Positions 1 to 9,139 of a stretch of 64,000 nt of DNA are shown here, in pieces. The notes under the pieces are model-generated. The model saw nothing but the letters and a program-made list of their open reading frames with translations. It did not search any database and was not told where the DNA came from. Position numbers and translations under genes: made by a program. This stretch comes from Pseudomonas sp. PA15(2017) (GTDB taxonomy: Bacteria; Pseudomonadota; Gammaproteobacteria; Pseudomonadales; Pseudomonadaceae). Location of the stretch: NCBI RefSeq assembly GCF_001945395.1, contig NZ_MSXV01000010.1, positions 132,346-196,345 of the forward strand. The letters run 5' to 3'. Every line of letters begins with the position of its first letter. The first letter of the stretch is position 1.

Positions 1-17
1 TGGGAACAGACCCTAGG
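1..17. repeat. End of a MITE-like element (window-edge fragment)
   Basis: The first bases read GGGAACAGACCCTAGG, which matches 15 bases of the right terminal inverted repeat of the 296-bp element at 21560-21855. Its other end would lie upstream of the window. It abuts the phnW stop codon. The identification rests only on this terminal match. Confidence 0.5.
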
Positions 18-1212
18 GGCGGTGCCCCTCGCTCAGCACGGGATCATTCGTTGGGCTACAGTCATCGACCCCCATGACCGACAGGGCATCGGTAATGGCG
101 CATAGCAATTGGGTCACGATGCGTTCGTCGATCTGGCCAATGCAGCCGATGCGAAAGCTTTCCACGCGGGTCAGCTTGCCTGGATAAATGATGAACTGCC
201 GTGCCTTGAGCTCGTCGTAGAAGCGCTTGAACTGAAAATTCGGGTGGGCCGGGCTGAAAAAGGTCGTGATGATTGGCGACAGCCAGCGGTCTTCCAGCAA
301 TGTCTGGAAACCCATGGCTCGCATGCCCTTCACCAGGGTCTCACGGTTGCGCGTGTAACGGGCCTGACGCCCCGGCACACCACCCTCTTCGGCGTGTTGC
401 TCGAGGGCCTGGCGAAACGCGACGACGCTGTGAGTCGGTGGTGTGAAGCGCCATTGGCCGGTGCGCTCCATGTATTGCCACTGCTCCAGCAGGTCGAGAC
501 TCAGCGAATGGGCCCGCCCTTTGGACTGCTCAATCAACGCGCGGCGAATGATCACGAAGCCAAAGCCAGGAATGCCCTCGATGCATTTGTTGGCCGAGGC
601 AATCACTACGTCGAAAGGCACCTTATCGACCGTAAGGGGCACTGCACCGAAGGAACTCATGGCGTCGACGATCAGCCCCTTACCCCGTGCCTTGACCACC
701 TCAGCGATCTCGCGCAGCGGATTGAGAATGCCTGAACTGGTTTCGCAGTGAACCAGAAATACATCGCTGATCTCAGGGTTGCTATCGAGCAGTTCGGCCA
801 CTTCCTCTGGCTGAGGGGGAAGATAGTCACCCTTGTCCAGCGCCACGTAGGAGCGCCCTAGGTAGTCAAGTATCTGCGCGGCGCGTTTACCGTACGCGCC
901 GTTCATCAACACCAGTATTTTTCCGTCGCGGGCGACCGCAGTGGCCAGCGCCGCCTCCACGGCAAAGGTGCCACTTCCCTGTAGGGGCACGCATGCATAG
1001 GTGTCATCACCCACACCGGCCATGCTCAGTAACTCGCTGCGTACTTCAGCGGTGATGCGATTGAAGTCACCGTCCCAGGAGCCCCAATCACGCAGCATGG
1101 ACTGCTTGGTGGCCAGCGAAGTGGTCAGTGGGCCAGGCGTCAGCAAATAGGGTTCGCCCAATGCAGGAGCGGCTATGGCAGGTCGTGCAGTGAGAAAGTC
1201 GGCTCGGCTCAT
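13..1212 (-). CDS. phnW: 2-aminoethylphosphonate--pyruvate transaminase PhnW
   Basis: This 399-residue PLP enzyme transfers the amino group of 2-aminoethylphosphonate to pyruvate, giving phosphonoacetaldehyde and alanine, the first step in using this phosphonate as P, N or C source. The family signature [10 protein letters not shown] is near residue 25, the acidic PLP-contact motif VDAMSS at 182-187, and the PLP lysine is K209 in SANKC. Length is normal for PhnW. A LysR gene is divergent across a 110-bp gap. The usual partner (phosphonoacetaldehyde hydrolase or dehydrogenase) is not visible; it could lie left of the window, although the gene ends at a repeat element. Confidence 0.93.
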   Translation of the reverse strand: MSRADFLTARPAIAAPALGEPYLLTPGPLTTSLATKQSMLRDWGSWDGDFNRITAEVRSELLSMAGVGDDTYACVPLQGSGTFAVEAALATAVARDGKILVLMNGAYGKRAAQILDYLGRSYVALDKGDYLPPQPEEVAELLDSNPEISDVFLVHCETSSGILNPLREIAEVVKARGKGLIVDAMSSFGAVPLTVDKVPFDVVIASANKCIEGIPGFGFVIIRRALIEQSKGRAHSLSLDLLEQWQYMERTGQWRFTPPTHSVVAFRQALEQHAEEGGVPGRQARYTRNRETLVKGMRAMGFQTLLEDRWLSPIITTFFSPAHPNFQFKRFYDELKARQFIIYPGKLTRVESFRIGCIGQIDERIVTQLLCAITDALSVMGVDDCSPTNDPVLSEGHRP

Positions 1213-1322
1213 GATTGTCCCCGTTAGGATGCGGCAATACGCCGCGCTTGAGTCGATTAGAACAATTGGTCATTAATGAAGAAAATCGATTCTAGTTTTT
1301 TAAACATAATCCAGAGTTATTT

Positions 1323-2210
1323 ATGAGCGTGCCCATGGCTTTCTCCAATGCTCAACTGCGGGCCTTTCATGCTGTTGCGCAAACCGGCAGCTTCACTCGG
1401 GCGGCAGAGCGGTTGTTTCTCAGCCAACCGGCCGTCTCCGATCAAGTGCGCAAACTGGAGGATCACTATGGCGTGCTGCTGTTTCATCGCACCAAGCGCA
1501 CGGTGCGGCTCACCGAGCTGGGAGAGCGCCTATTCGGAGTCACTCAACGTTTGTATGCGGTGGCCGCAGAGGCCCAGGAGTTGCTCTCGCGTTCCCGCGC
1601 CCTGCAAACTGGCAGCCTTACGCTGGCGGTAGACTCTCCCGTGCATCTGCTGCCGTTCATTGGCCAATTCAACGCACGCTATCCGGGGATTCGCCTCAAT
1701 GTGGTCACCGGCAACACAGATGAAGCCCTTGCCCGGTTGTTCACCTACCAGGCCGACTTCGCCGTTCTAGGCCGCCCAATCCAGGACAAGGCGCTGATTA
1801 GTGTCGTATTGAGCAGTTCGTCCTTGCTGGCCTTTGTCGCCTCTAACCATCCCTTGGCTGAGCGCGAATCGATCGTTCTGGCCGATCTTGATGACCAGCC
1901 GCTGGTGTTGCGTGAGCGGGGCTCCATGACCCGTCACCTGATCGAGCTGGAGTTTCAGCGAGAAGGGCTTCGCCTACGTTCTGCAATCGATGTGGAGGGG
2001 CGTGAGGCCGTATTCGAAACGGTTGCGGGTGGGTTAGGTATCGGTATCGTCTCGGCTGCCGAGTTCGGCAACAGCCGTAGCCTGCATGCGTTACCCATCC
2101 TCGATTGCCGTCAGCGCATGACTGAAACACTGGTGTGCCTGCGTGAGCAGAGCGCTCGCCGAATCATCGAGGCCTTTCTGGAGCTGGTACGCTCGACAAC
2201 CCCCACCTGA
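1323..2210 (+). CDS. LysR-family transcriptional regulator (phnW-linked)
   Basis: A 295-residue LysR protein: an N-terminal winged helix-turn-helix (residues about 8-65, with TGSFTRAAERLFLSQPAVS) followed by a periplasmic-binding-like effector domain. It is transcribed away from phnW over 110 bp, the classical arrangement in which a LysR protein controls its divergent neighbour, so it probably regulates 2-aminoethylphosphonate use. The effector is inferred from context only. An in-frame ATG four codons downstream (1335) is an alternative start. Confidence 0.85.
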   Translation: MSVPMAFSNAQLRAFHAVAQTGSFTRAAERLFLSQPAVSDQVRKLEDHYGVLLFHRTKRTVRLTELGERLFGVTQRLYAVAAEAQELLSRSRALQTGSLTLAVDSPVHLLPFIGQFNARYPGIRLNVVTGNTDEALARLFTYQADFAVLGRPIQDKALISVVLSSSSLLAFVASNHPLAERESIVLADLDDQPLVLRERGSMTRHLIELEFQREGLRLRSAIDVEGREAVFETVAGGLGIGIVSAAEFGNSRSLHALPILDCRQRMTETLVCLREQSARRIIEAFLELVRSTTPT

Positions 2211-2299
2211 TGCAGGTGTGTACGGCCTCGGTGAGGGCGCTGTGCTAACCTGCGTCCGTTGTTTCACAACCTGTTGCAGGGCTTGTTCAGAGAGCATCA

Positions 2300-3652
2300 A
2301 TGCACATTCATATTCTTGGTATCTGCGGCACCTTCATGGGCTCACTTGCGGTGCTGGCCAAGGCGCTGGGGCATCGCGTCACCGGCTCCGATGCCAACGT
2401 CTACCCGCCGATGAGCACCCAGCTCGAAGCCCAGGGCATCGAGCTGATGCAGGGCTATGACCCGGCGCACCTGCAGCCGGCGCCAGATCTGGTGGTGGTC
2501 GGCAACGCCATGAGCCGTGGCAACCCGGCGGTGGAATACGTGCTCAACCAGGGCCTGCCCTATGTGTCCGGCCCGCAGTGGCTGGCCGACCACGTGCTGC
2601 AGGGCCGCTGGGTGATGGCGGTGGCCGGCACCCATGGCAAGACCAGCAGCTCGAGCATGCTGGCCTGGGTGCTGGAGCACGCCGGCATGGCGCCGGGCTT
2701 CCTGATCGGCGGCGTGCCGCAAAACTTCGGAATTTCCGCACGCCTGGGCGACACGCCGTTCTTCGTGGTCGAGGCCGACGAGTACGACAGTGCCTTCTTC
2801 GACAAGCGCAGCAAGTTCGTCCACTACCGCCCGCGCACCGCGATCCTCAACAACCTGGAGTTCGACCACGCGGACATCTTCCCGGATCTCGCTGCCATCG
2901 AACGGCAGTTCCATCACCTGGTGCGCATCATCCCCAGCGAAGGCCTGGTCATCCATCCGGCCTGCGAAACCGCCCTGGCGCGGGTGATCCAGATGGGCTG
3001 CTGGACGCCCGTGCAGACCACCGGTGAAGGCGGGCAATGGCAGGCGCGCCTGCTGAGCGCCGATGGCTCGCGCTTCGAGGTGAGCTTCGACGGCAAGGTC
3101 GAAGGCGTGGTGGACTGGCAGTTGACCGGCCAGCACAACGTCGCCAACGCCCTGGCCGTGCTGGCGGCGGCGCGCCATGTCGGCGTGGTGCCGGCGCTGG
3201 GCATCGAGGCGCTGGGCCGATTCATCAATGCCAAGCGGCGTATGGAAAAGGTCGCCGAAGTGAATGGCGTGACCGTCTATGACGACTTCGCCCACCACCC
3301 GACCGCCATCGCCACCACCCTCGATGGCCTTCGCAAGCGGGTTGGCGACGAGCAGGTCATCGCGATCATCGAGCCGCGCTCCAACTCCATGAAGCTCGGC
3401 GCCCACCGCGACGGTCTGGCCGAATCGGCGGTGCAGGCCGATGCGGTGTTCTGGTACGCGCCGTCGAACCTGGGCTGGGATCTGGCGGCCACCGTTGCCG
3501 GTGCCACCAACCCCACCCAGGTGTGCGATTCCCTGGAAGCCATCATCGATGGCGTGAAGGCGCGGGTACGCCCCGGCACCCAGGTGGTGATCATGAGCAA
3601 CGGTGGTTTTGGCGGCTTGCACGGCAAGCTGGCCAAGGCACTGGAGGTATGA
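2300..3652 (+). CDS. mpl: UDP-N-acetylmuramate:L-alanyl-gamma-D-glutamyl-meso-diaminopimelate ligase Mpl
   Basis: A cytosolic murein-recycling ligase of 450 residues that joins recovered tripeptide to UDP-MurNAc in an ATP-dependent reaction. The N-terminal dinucleotide-fold start [13 protein letters not shown], the Mur-ligase P-loop GTHGKTSSS (residues 110-118), the [11 protein letters not shown] motif and the C-terminal [10 protein letters not shown] motif are all present. It overlaps ubiX by four bases (ATGA), so the two are translationally coupled; mpl-ubiX adjacency is common in Pseudomonas. Confidence 0.96.
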   Translation: MHIHILGICGTFMGSLAVLAKALGHRVTGSDANVYPPMSTQLEAQGIELMQGYDPAHLQPAPDLVVVGNAMSRGNPAVEYVLNQGLPYVSGPQWLADHVLQGRWVMAVAGTHGKTSSSSMLAWVLEHAGMAPGFLIGGVPQNFGISARLGDTPFFVVEADEYDSAFFDKRSKFVHYRPRTAILNNLEFDHADIFPDLAAIERQFHHLVRIIPSEGLVIHPACETALARVIQMGCWTPVQTTGEGGQWQARLLSADGSRFEVSFDGKVEGVVDWQLTGQHNVANALAVLAAARHVGVVPALGIEALGRFINAKRRMEKVAEVNGVTVYDDFAHHPTAIATTLDGLRKRVGDEQVIAIIEPRSNSMKLGAHRDGLAESAVQADAVFWYAPSNLGWDLAATVAGATNPTQVCDSLEAIIDGVKARVRPGTQVVIMSNGGFGGLHGKLAKALEV

Positions 3653-4287
3653 ACATGGCAGGGCCAGAGCGTATTACTCTCGCCATGACCGGCGCTTCGG
3701 GCGCCCAGTACGGCCTGCGCCTGCTCGATTGCCTGGTGCGTGAGGACCGGGAAGTACACTTCCTGATCTCCAAGGCCGCGCAACTGGTGATGGCCACCGA
3801 GACGGACGTCAGCCTGCCGGCCAAGCCCCAGGCCATGCAGGCCTTTCTCACCGAGTACACCGGCGCCACCGACGGGCAGATCCGCGTCTACGGCAAGGAA
3901 GACTGGATGGCGCCGGTGGCTTCCGGCTCCGGCGCGCCGTCGGCCATGGTAGTGGTGCCATGCAGCACCGGCACCCTGTCGGCCATCGCCACCGGCGCCT
4001 GCAACAACCTGATCGAGCGCGCCGCCGACGTGGCCCTCAAGGAGCGCCGCCAGTTGATCCTGGTGCCGCGTGAGGCGCCGTATTCGAGCATCCATCTGGA
4101 GAACATGCTCAAGCTCTCCAACCTGGGCGCGACCATCCTGCCGGCCTCGCCGGGTTTCTACCACCAGCCGCAGACCCTGGACGACCTGGTCGACTTCGTC
4201 GTCGCGCGTATTCTCAACTGCCTGAACATCCCCCAGGACATGCTGCCGCGCTGGGGCGAGCATCACCTCAACAGTGGCGATGACTAG
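3649..4287 (+). CDS. ubiX: Flavin prenyltransferase UbiX
   Basis: A 212-residue flavoprotein-fold enzyme that makes prenylated FMN, the cofactor of the UbiD decarboxylase in ubiquinone synthesis. Visible are the N-terminal [14 protein letters not shown] motif, the [25 protein letters not shown] core and the [13 protein letters not shown] active-site stretch. I placed the start at ATG 3649, which overlaps the mpl stop as ATGA; ATG 3655 is an alternative. The open frame extends upstream to 3523, but only inside mpl. Confidence 0.95.
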   Translation: MNMAGPERITLAMTGASGAQYGLRLLDCLVREDREVHFLISKAAQLVMATETDVSLPAKPQAMQAFLTEYTGATDGQIRVYGKEDWMAPVASGSGAPSAMVVVPCSTGTLSAIATGACNNLIERAADVALKERRQLILVPREAPYSSIHLENMLKLSNLGATILPASPGFYHQPQTLDDLVDFVVARILNCLNIPQDMLPRWGEHHLNSGDD

Positions 4288-4573
4288 ATCCGCCGGCTGG
4301 CTCCTGCTGCTCGCCTGCCTGCAACTCGGCGGCTGCGCCACCGCGCGCACCCTTGACGCCAACCAGCCCGGCGCACCCGTGGTGTACGCCGGCACGCGGC
4401 TGGACTGGTACGCATTGCAAGGCGGCTGCTGCCCGGTAGAGCGCTTCGGTGCCGAGGCGCCGCGCTACGCTGCCGTCGACCTGCCGGCCAGCGCCTTGCT
4501 CGATACCCTGCTGTTACCGCTGTCGCTGGCCAAGGCACTGGGCATCGGCTTGCAGGTCAGGGGCGGCGGCTGA
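4280..4573 (+). CDS. YceK/YidQ-family small lipoprotein
   Basis: A 97-residue predicted lipoprotein with a short hydrophobic signal and lipobox LGGC, so it should be lipid-anchored in the envelope. The body carries YceK/YidQ-like features: [11 protein letters not shown], a CCP motif and [16 protein letters not shown]. Its ATG at 4280 overlaps the ubiX end by eight bases, which suggests it is the third gene of the mpl-ubiX operon. An in-frame GTG lies two codons earlier (4274). The function of the family is unknown. Confidence 0.8.
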   Translation: MTRSAGWLLLLACLQLGGCATARTLDANQPGAPVVYAGTRLDWYALQGGCCPVERFGAEAPRYAAVDLPASALLDTLLLPLSLAKALGIGLQVRGGG

Positions 4574-4576
4574 GGC

Positions 4577-4775
4577 AAGAAAGACCGTTCACGATCTTTC
4601 GGCTCGATTTCATCGCCTTGGCTGCAAAGTGGCGGGAGCGGTCGTCCACCTATCTTGTGGGAACGGGCCATGCCCGTGATTTTTCGCGGGCATGGCCCGC
4701 TCCCACAATGGATCAGTGATGTCCGCTTCTGCCTTGCAGCAGCCTCTTTACGTCGCCTAAAAGACTCTCAGATCG
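4577..4775. repeat. 200-bp palindromic intergenic element, copy 1, with an embedded paired REP
   Basis: This gap holds a composite element. Its ends read CCGTTCACGATCT and CTCTCAGATCGG, and the centre is an inverted pair of the GTGGGAACGGGCC / GGCCCGCTCCCAC repeat (4657-4706) that can form a long hairpin. The whole stretch aligns in inverted orientation with 53302-53508, including GGCTGCAAAGTGGCGGGAGCGG-like and CCGCTTCTGCCT-like blocks outside the palindrome. No gene is visible. It may also act as a terminator for both flanking convergent genes. Confidence 0.65.
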
Positions 4776-5700
4776 GCGTCAGCAGTCGCTCACCGCGGAA
4801 ATGCCGGCCTATGTTGTCGAGAAACTGGCTCAGCGATTGCTCCAGTGCCTGGGGGGAGTTGCCGCCCACGTGCGGCGTGATGGTCAGGTTGTCGAGGTCG
4901 AGCAGCTCGGCAGGTGGCAGCGGCTCGCTCTCGTACACATCCAGTGCCGCGGCGCGGATGCGCTTTTCGCGCAGTGCGACGCCCAGCGCGGCGGTGTCCA
5001 CCACGCTGCCGCGTGCCACGTTGACCAGATAACCCCGGGGGCCCAATGCATCGAGTACGTCGGCGCCGATCAGGTGATGGGTCGTGGCGCCGCCAGGAAT
5101 GGCGATCACCAGGCAATCGCACCACTGCGCCAACTCCAGCACGCTGGCGAAATACCGGTGGGGGCTGTCCGCTTTTGGCGAGCGGTTGTGGTAGCCCACC
5201 GGCATGTCGAAGGCTGCCGCGCGGCGGACCAGCTGCTCGCCGATGGCGCCGAGGCCGAGGATGCCCAGACGCTTGCCGTTGACGCCGTCGGTCATCGGCA
5301 GGGCGTCGCGCCAGATGCCGGCACGGCAGGCGTTATCCAGCCGGCGTACGTCGCGAATCGCCGCCAGCAGCAGAGCCATTGCGTGATCGGCGACGCAGCT
5401 GGCGTTGCTGCCTGCACCGTTGCTCAGGGCGATGCCGCGGGCGCGGGCGGCGTCGAGGTCGACCTTTTCGTAGCCCACGCCCAGAGTGCCGATGAAGCCG
5501 AGCAGGGGCAGGCGGGCGATCTCTTCGCCGGTCAGGCCGATGGTGCCGATGGTCAGCACCGCCTGCACGCTGTCGCCGTGCGCGGCGATGGCCATCTCGC
5601 GGGCTTCTGCGCCGGGCGCGTGGGTTACCCGGTAGTGCTCGGCTATGCGCGCCAGGCTGCTTTCGCTTAGCGGGTTGAGAATCAGCAGGTGCGGCTTCAT
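4768..5700 (-). CDS. D-isomer-specific 2-hydroxyacid dehydrogenase (NAD(P)-dependent)
   Basis: A 310-residue cytosolic oxidoreductase of the D-2-hydroxyacid dehydrogenase family, which reduces 2-keto acids such as glyoxylate or hydroxypyruvate. The dinucleotide motif GILGLGAIGEQLVRR, the NVARGSVVD block with its substrate-binding arginine, the ESEPLPPAELL glutamate region and TPHVGG with the catalytic histidine are present. The start was set at ATG 5700 (MKPHLLILNPL), which begins the family's N-terminal domain; the open frame upstream lacks similarity. The substrate cannot be told from sequence. Confidence 0.9.
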   Translation of the reverse strand: MKPHLLILNPLSESSLARIAEHYRVTHAPGAEAREMAIAAHGDSVQAVLTIGTIGLTGEEIARLPLLGFIGTLGVGYEKVDLDAARARGIALSNGAGSNASCVADHAMALLLAAIRDVRRLDNACRAGIWRDALPMTDGVNGKRLGILGLGAIGEQLVRRAAAFDMPVGYHNRSPKADSPHRYFASVLELAQWCDCLVIAIPGGATTHHLIGADVLDALGPRGYLVNVARGSVVDTAALGVALREKRIRAAALDVYESEPLPPAELLDLDNLTITPHVGGNSPQALEQSLSQFLDNIGRHFRGERLLTPI

Positions 5701-5734
5701 AGATGCTCCATGGCAAGTGGGCGGCTGATGGCGG

Positions 5735-6322
5735 TCACTCGATGATACGCAGGGTGCTGCGCCCGCGGCTGATATCGGCAAGCAGGCGCTGCAGGGCGTC
5801 GATCTGATGTTGCGCAACGGCAAGGTGCAGCTCGGCGCCCTCGGCATCGAAGTGCTCCTGCTCCAGCACGGCGTCGAATTCCGCCAGGCGCGACTTGAAC
5901 AGGGCCAACTCGGTGAAACCGCAATGGCAGGCGCAGGTGGTGCGCGGCACCTGCTCCTGGCGCTCGGCGTTCTGCAGGCACTTGTTGGCGCTGCCGCCGT
6001 AGGCGCGGGCCAGGCCGCCGGTGCCGAGCTGGATGCCGCCGTACCAGCGCGTCACCACCACGGCCACGCCGTCGAAACCCTGGCCTTCGATAGCGGCGAG
6101 AATCGGCCGGCCGGCGGTGCCGCCGGGCTCGCCATCGTCGCTGAAACGGTACTGCTGACCAATCTTCCAGGCCCAGCAGTTGTGCGAGGCGCTCGGGTCG
6201 CTGACCTGTTCGATGAACGCCTGGGCCTGCGCCGTGCTGCTGACGGCGCGGGCCTGGGCGAGGAAGCGACTCTTGCGGATTTCCTCGCGGTAGTCGCAAG
6301 GCGCGAGTAGCAGGTAAGGCAT
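5735..6322 (-). CDS. IMPACT/YigZ-family protein
   Basis: A 195-residue YigZ protein: the N-terminal IMPACT domain carries the hallmark ASHNCWAW, SDDGEPGGTAGRPI and TRWYGGIQLGTGGLARAY motifs, followed by a small ferredoxin-like C-terminal domain (DUF1949). Its role is poorly known; the eukaryotic relative affects translation control through GCN1. The ATG at 6322 overlaps the TGA of the upstream tetR gene by one base (TGATG), so the two are probably co-translated. Confidence 0.92.
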   Translation of the reverse strand: MPYLLLAPCDYREEIRKSRFLAQARAVSSTAQAQAFIEQVSDPSASHNCWAWKIGQQYRFSDDGEPGGTAGRPILAAIEGQGFDGVAVVVTRWYGGIQLGTGGLARAYGGSANKCLQNAERQEQVPRTTCACHCGFTELALFKSRLAEFDAVLEQEHFDAEGAELHLAVAQHQIDALQRLLADISRGRSTLRIIE

Positions 6323-6981
6323 CAGAGGCTTGGCTTCAGTCCGCAACCCTTGAGGATGATGAGCACCATGTTGTCCGCAGCGGCCTGGTAATCGGGCTTG
6401 GTCAGGCGCGAGCGGCCGGTGACCCGACAGATTTCCGAGGCGAAGTCGGCGTGGTACTGGGTGCTGCTCCAAATCAGCAGGATCAGGTTCATGGGGTCGA
6501 CCGGATCCATCTTGCCGGCGGCGATCCACTGCTCGAAGATCGCCGCGCGCTCGCGAAACCAGGTCTGGTGATCCTTGCCGAAATGCTGGGACAGGAAGGC
6601 GCCGCCGCTGATCACTTCCATGGCGAAGATGCGCGACGCCTTGGGGTAGCGGCGCGAATATTCCATCTTGGCGCGGATGTAACGCTCCAGCGACTCGGCC
6701 GGCTGGTCGTCGACGCTGAGGCTGTCGAAGGCGCTGTCCCACAGCGCGAGGATGTTGCTCAGCACGGCCAGGTACAGGCCCTGCTTGCTGCTGAAGTAAT
6801 AGTGCAGGTTGGCCTTGGGCAGGCCCACCGCCTGGGCGATGGTGTTCATGCTGGTGCCCTTGAAGCCGTGCCGGGCGAACTCTTCCTCGGCAGCCGCGAT
6901 GATCGCTTCTTCGTTCTTCTGCCGGATACGGCCGGTCGGTTTGCCGGATGTGGTGGCGGGGGCGAGGGCGTCAAGGGACAT
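6322..6981 (-). CDS. TetR-family regulator (RutR-like C-terminal domain)
   Basis: A 219-residue TetR protein with the DNA-binding helix-turn-helix at about residues 20-66 (GTSMNTIAQAVGLPKANLHYYFSSK) and a C-terminal ligand domain of the YcdC/RutR type. RutR-type regulators respond to pyrimidine-related ligands in enteric bacteria; here the ligand is unknown. Beta-alanine genes lie 3 kb away, which would fit pyrimidine degradation but proves nothing. It is the first gene of a two-gene unit with the YigZ protein. Confidence 0.87.
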   Translation of the reverse strand: MSLDALAPATTSGKPTGRIRQKNEEAIIAAAEEEFARHGFKGTSMNTIAQAVGLPKANLHYYFSSKQGLYLAVLSNILALWDSAFDSLSVDDQPAESLERYIRAKMEYSRRYPKASRIFAMEVISGGAFLSQHFGKDHQTWFRERAAIFEQWIAAGKMDPVDPMNLILLIWSSTQYHADFASEICRVTGRSRLTKPDYQAAADNMVLIILKGCGLKPSL

Positions 6982-7091
6982 CGAGGGCTTCCGTGGTGAT
7001 CGAGGAATTCAGCGTATGCAGAAATACTCCACCACAGCGGGCGTGACAAGCGCCGGGGGAGCCCTGTGCATGTCCGCCGACACCCTGAAGA

Positions 7092-8015
7092 TCAACTGAA
7101 CGCCTGGACGATACGCTCGCGCAGCTCGGCATCCGGCAGGCGGCCCTGGCCGGCGCGCAGATTGTCGACCACGTAACGCGGGTTGGAGGTGGCAGGAATC
7201 ACTGCCGTTACGGCCTCGTCGGCGAGGATGAACTTGAGCAGCAGCTGCGCCCAGGACGTGGCATCGATCTCGTTGGCCCATTCCGGCAGCGACTTGCCCT
7301 TGACCCGACCGAGCAATTGCGCGCGCTGGAATGGCCGGTTGATCAGCGTGGCGATGCCGTTGTCGCGGCAGTAGGGCAGCAGGCGCTTTTCGGCATTGCG
7401 CTCGCCCACCGAATAGTTGAGCTGCACGAAATCCACCTTCTCCTTGGCGAGCACGGCCAGCAGGTCGTCGTGGGCCGACTCGATGTAATGGGTGATGCCG
7501 ATGTAGCGCACCTTGCCTTGTTCGCGCAGCTCGCGGGCCAAGGCCAGCTGGGTGGTGGTGTCCTGCAGGTTGTGCACTTGCAGCAGATCCATCTTGTCGG
7601 TCTGCAGTGCCTCGAGGCTGGCCTCGAACTGCGCCAGGCCACGCTCGCGGCCAGTGCTCGACAGCTTGGAGGCAAGAAACGCCTTACCCTGGGTCCTGGT
7701 GCGCTTGAGCAGCTCGCCGGTTACCGCTTCGGCGCTGCCGTAGCTGGGCGCGGTATCGATCAGCGTGCCGCCGCCATTGATGAAGGCCCGCACCACCTCG
7801 TCGAGTGGTTTCAGGCTGGCGTTGTCGAGGCTCACGTTGAAGGTTTGCGAGGTGCCCATGCCGATCACCGGCAGGCTCTCGCCGCTGGATGGAATCTTGC
7901 GCTGCAGCACCGGGGCGGGGTTGGCGGCGAAGGCGAAGCCGGGCAGCAGCTGGCTGCTGGCCGCGAGCGTCATCAGGGCAGCGCTGCCCTGCAGGAAGTG
8001 GCGACGGCTGGGCAT
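7092..8015 (-). CDS. Aldo/keto reductase with twin-arginine signal
   Basis: A 307-residue aldo/keto reductase preceded by a Tat-type signal (SRRHFLQG, hydrophobic stretch, cleavage near AFAANP), so it should be exported folded with its NADPH cofactor. The barrel motifs include GMGTSQTFN, GGTLIDTAPSYGSAE with the catalytic Asp and Tyr, the catalytic-lysine region FLASKLS, and LQVHNLQD in place of the usual QxHxxD. Family members reduce aldehydes or ketones; the substrate is unknown. It appears monocistronic. Confidence 0.86.
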   Translation of the reverse strand: MPSRRHFLQGSAALMTLAASSQLLPGFAFAANPAPVLQRKIPSSGESLPVIGMGTSQTFNVSLDNASLKPLDEVVRAFINGGGTLIDTAPSYGSAEAVTGELLKRTRTQGKAFLASKLSSTGRERGLAQFEASLEALQTDKMDLLQVHNLQDTTTQLALARELREQGKVRYIGITHYIESAHDDLLAVLAKEKVDFVQLNYSVGERNAEKRLLPYCRDNGIATLINRPFQRAQLLGRVKGKSLPEWANEIDATSWAQLLLKFILADEAVTAVIPATSNPRYVVDNLRAGQGRLPDAELRERIVQAFS

Positions 8016-8201
8016 GGCGTGCTCCGTTGTCGAGAAGGTAAACAGGAGAGACTAGTCGGCCACCCCTGCTGATCGTGCTCATCGGTGCCATGACTTGTTA
8101 CCTGGTGTGTCCGCCGTGCGGCGCTCCGTTTGTCCGTCACTGGCAACGGCGCTCGCGCTGGCGCGGTCATCTATCAGGACAGCCAACCGCGAGGATGCCC
8201 C

Positions 8202-8720
8202 ATGAGCAGTACCGCGAAGAAGACCGACCCCAAACTGTGGGGCAAGGTGAAGCAGCGCGTCACCAAGGGCGATAAGGGCGGCAAGCCGGGCCAGTGGTCG
8301 GCACGCAAGGCGCAGCTCGCCGTGCAGCTTTATCAGCAGGAGGGCGGCGGCTACGAAGGCGGCAAGCGGCAGGACAATGGCCTGCACCAGTGGACCGAGC
8401 AGGACTGGGACACCAAGTCCGGCAAGCCGTCCGGCGAAACCGGCGAACGCTACCTGCCAAAGAACGCCCGCGATCAACTGAGCGACAAGGACTACGCGCG
8501 TAGCACCCGCAAGAAACGCGCGGACAGCCGTGCCGGACGCCAACACTCGAGGCAGCCAGAGGACGTCGCCAAGAAGGCTGCCAACCATCGCACGCCGGCC
8601 CTCCATGGGCTGACCAAGGTGGAGTTGATGAAGCGCGCCGCGAGCAAGAACATTCGCGGCCGCTCGCGGATGAAGAAGGATGAGTTGGTCAAAGCGCTGG
8701 AAAAGGAGGGCGGCAAATGA
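8202..8720 (+). CDS. Basic protein with DUF5872-like region and Rho_N/SAP-like C-terminus
   Basis: A very basic protein of 172 residues. The N-terminal part (TDPKLWGKVKQRVTKGDKGG, then KPGQWSARKAQLAVQLY) resembles DUF5872. After a Lys/Arg-rich linker, residues about 135-170 (LTKVELMKRAASKNIRGRSRMKKDELVKAL) look like a Rho N-terminal/SAP-type helical domain that often binds nucleic acid. The start is ATG 8202 after GAGGATG. It overlaps the next gene by four bases (ATGA). I infer a nucleic-acid-associated role; no function is established. Confidence 0.75.
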   Translation: MSSTAKKTDPKLWGKVKQRVTKGDKGGKPGQWSARKAQLAVQLYQQEGGGYEGGKRQDNGLHQWTEQDWDTKSGKPSGETGERYLPKNARDQLSDKDYARSTRKKRADSRAGRQHSRQPEDVAKKAANHRTPALHGLTKVELMKRAASKNIRGRSRMKKDELVKALEKEGGK

Positions 8721-9139
8721 GCGAGTTGAGCGAGGCGCAGAAGAAAGCCATTCGCAGTGATTTCAAGGGCGCGGTAAACATGCCGCCAGCACGCCTGCGT
8801 CGCTGGTTGCAGGCCGCTGACAGCAAACGCGTGGGCATGACCAAGGGTGGGCGCAAGGTCGCATCCACTGGCGATGGCAAGTCGGTCGGCCACCGGATGG
8901 GCGAGCGCATTCTGGAAATCAAGGGTAAACGCGTCGCTCAATTGGAGGCGGACGACTACCAGGCGATGCGCAAGGTGATCGGCTACGTGCATCGCCATCT
9001 CAGGCAGCGCCCGGCCGGTGACCTGAAGGACAGCCGCTGGCGCCAGTCGCTGATGAACTGGGGCCACGACCCGCTCAAGGGCTGGAACACCCCCCGGGCC
9101 TGCGACCGTGCGTCAGGCGCTAGCCGCCAATTCCTGTAG
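8717..9139 (+). CDS. DUF3140-family protein
   Basis: A basic 140-residue protein. The central block (HRMGERILEIKGKRVAQL, then DDYQAMRKVIGYVHRHLRQRP) and the C-terminal SRWRQSLMNWGHDPL are typical of DUF3140, a family of unknown function. It is coupled to the preceding gene by ATGA overlap. Its last nine codons run past the usual family end and overlap the end of the convergent bauR gene by 27 bp. Confidence 0.82.
   Translation: MSELSEAQKKAIRSDFKGAVNMPPARLRRWLQAADSKRVGMTKGGRKVASTGDGKSVGHRMGERILEIKGKRVAQLEADDYQAMRKVIGYVHRHLRQRPAGDLKDSRWRQSLMNWGHDPLKGWNTPRACDRASGASRQFL

Noticed and set aside
2342..3622. Long minus-strand open frame opposite mpl
   Set aside because: It is fully antisense to a clear mpl gene, has no ribosome site, and its low-complexity His/Gly/Arg-rich product is typical of the shadow frame of high-GC coding sequence. 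The same holds for frames opposite bauA, bauC, braC, braE and the gamma-glutamyltransferase gene.
7092..8015. Aldo/keto reductase as part of the TetR-YigZ operon
   Set aside because: It lies upstream on the same strand, but a 110-bp gap to tetR and lack of coupling make a shared operon uncertain, so I did not claim it.
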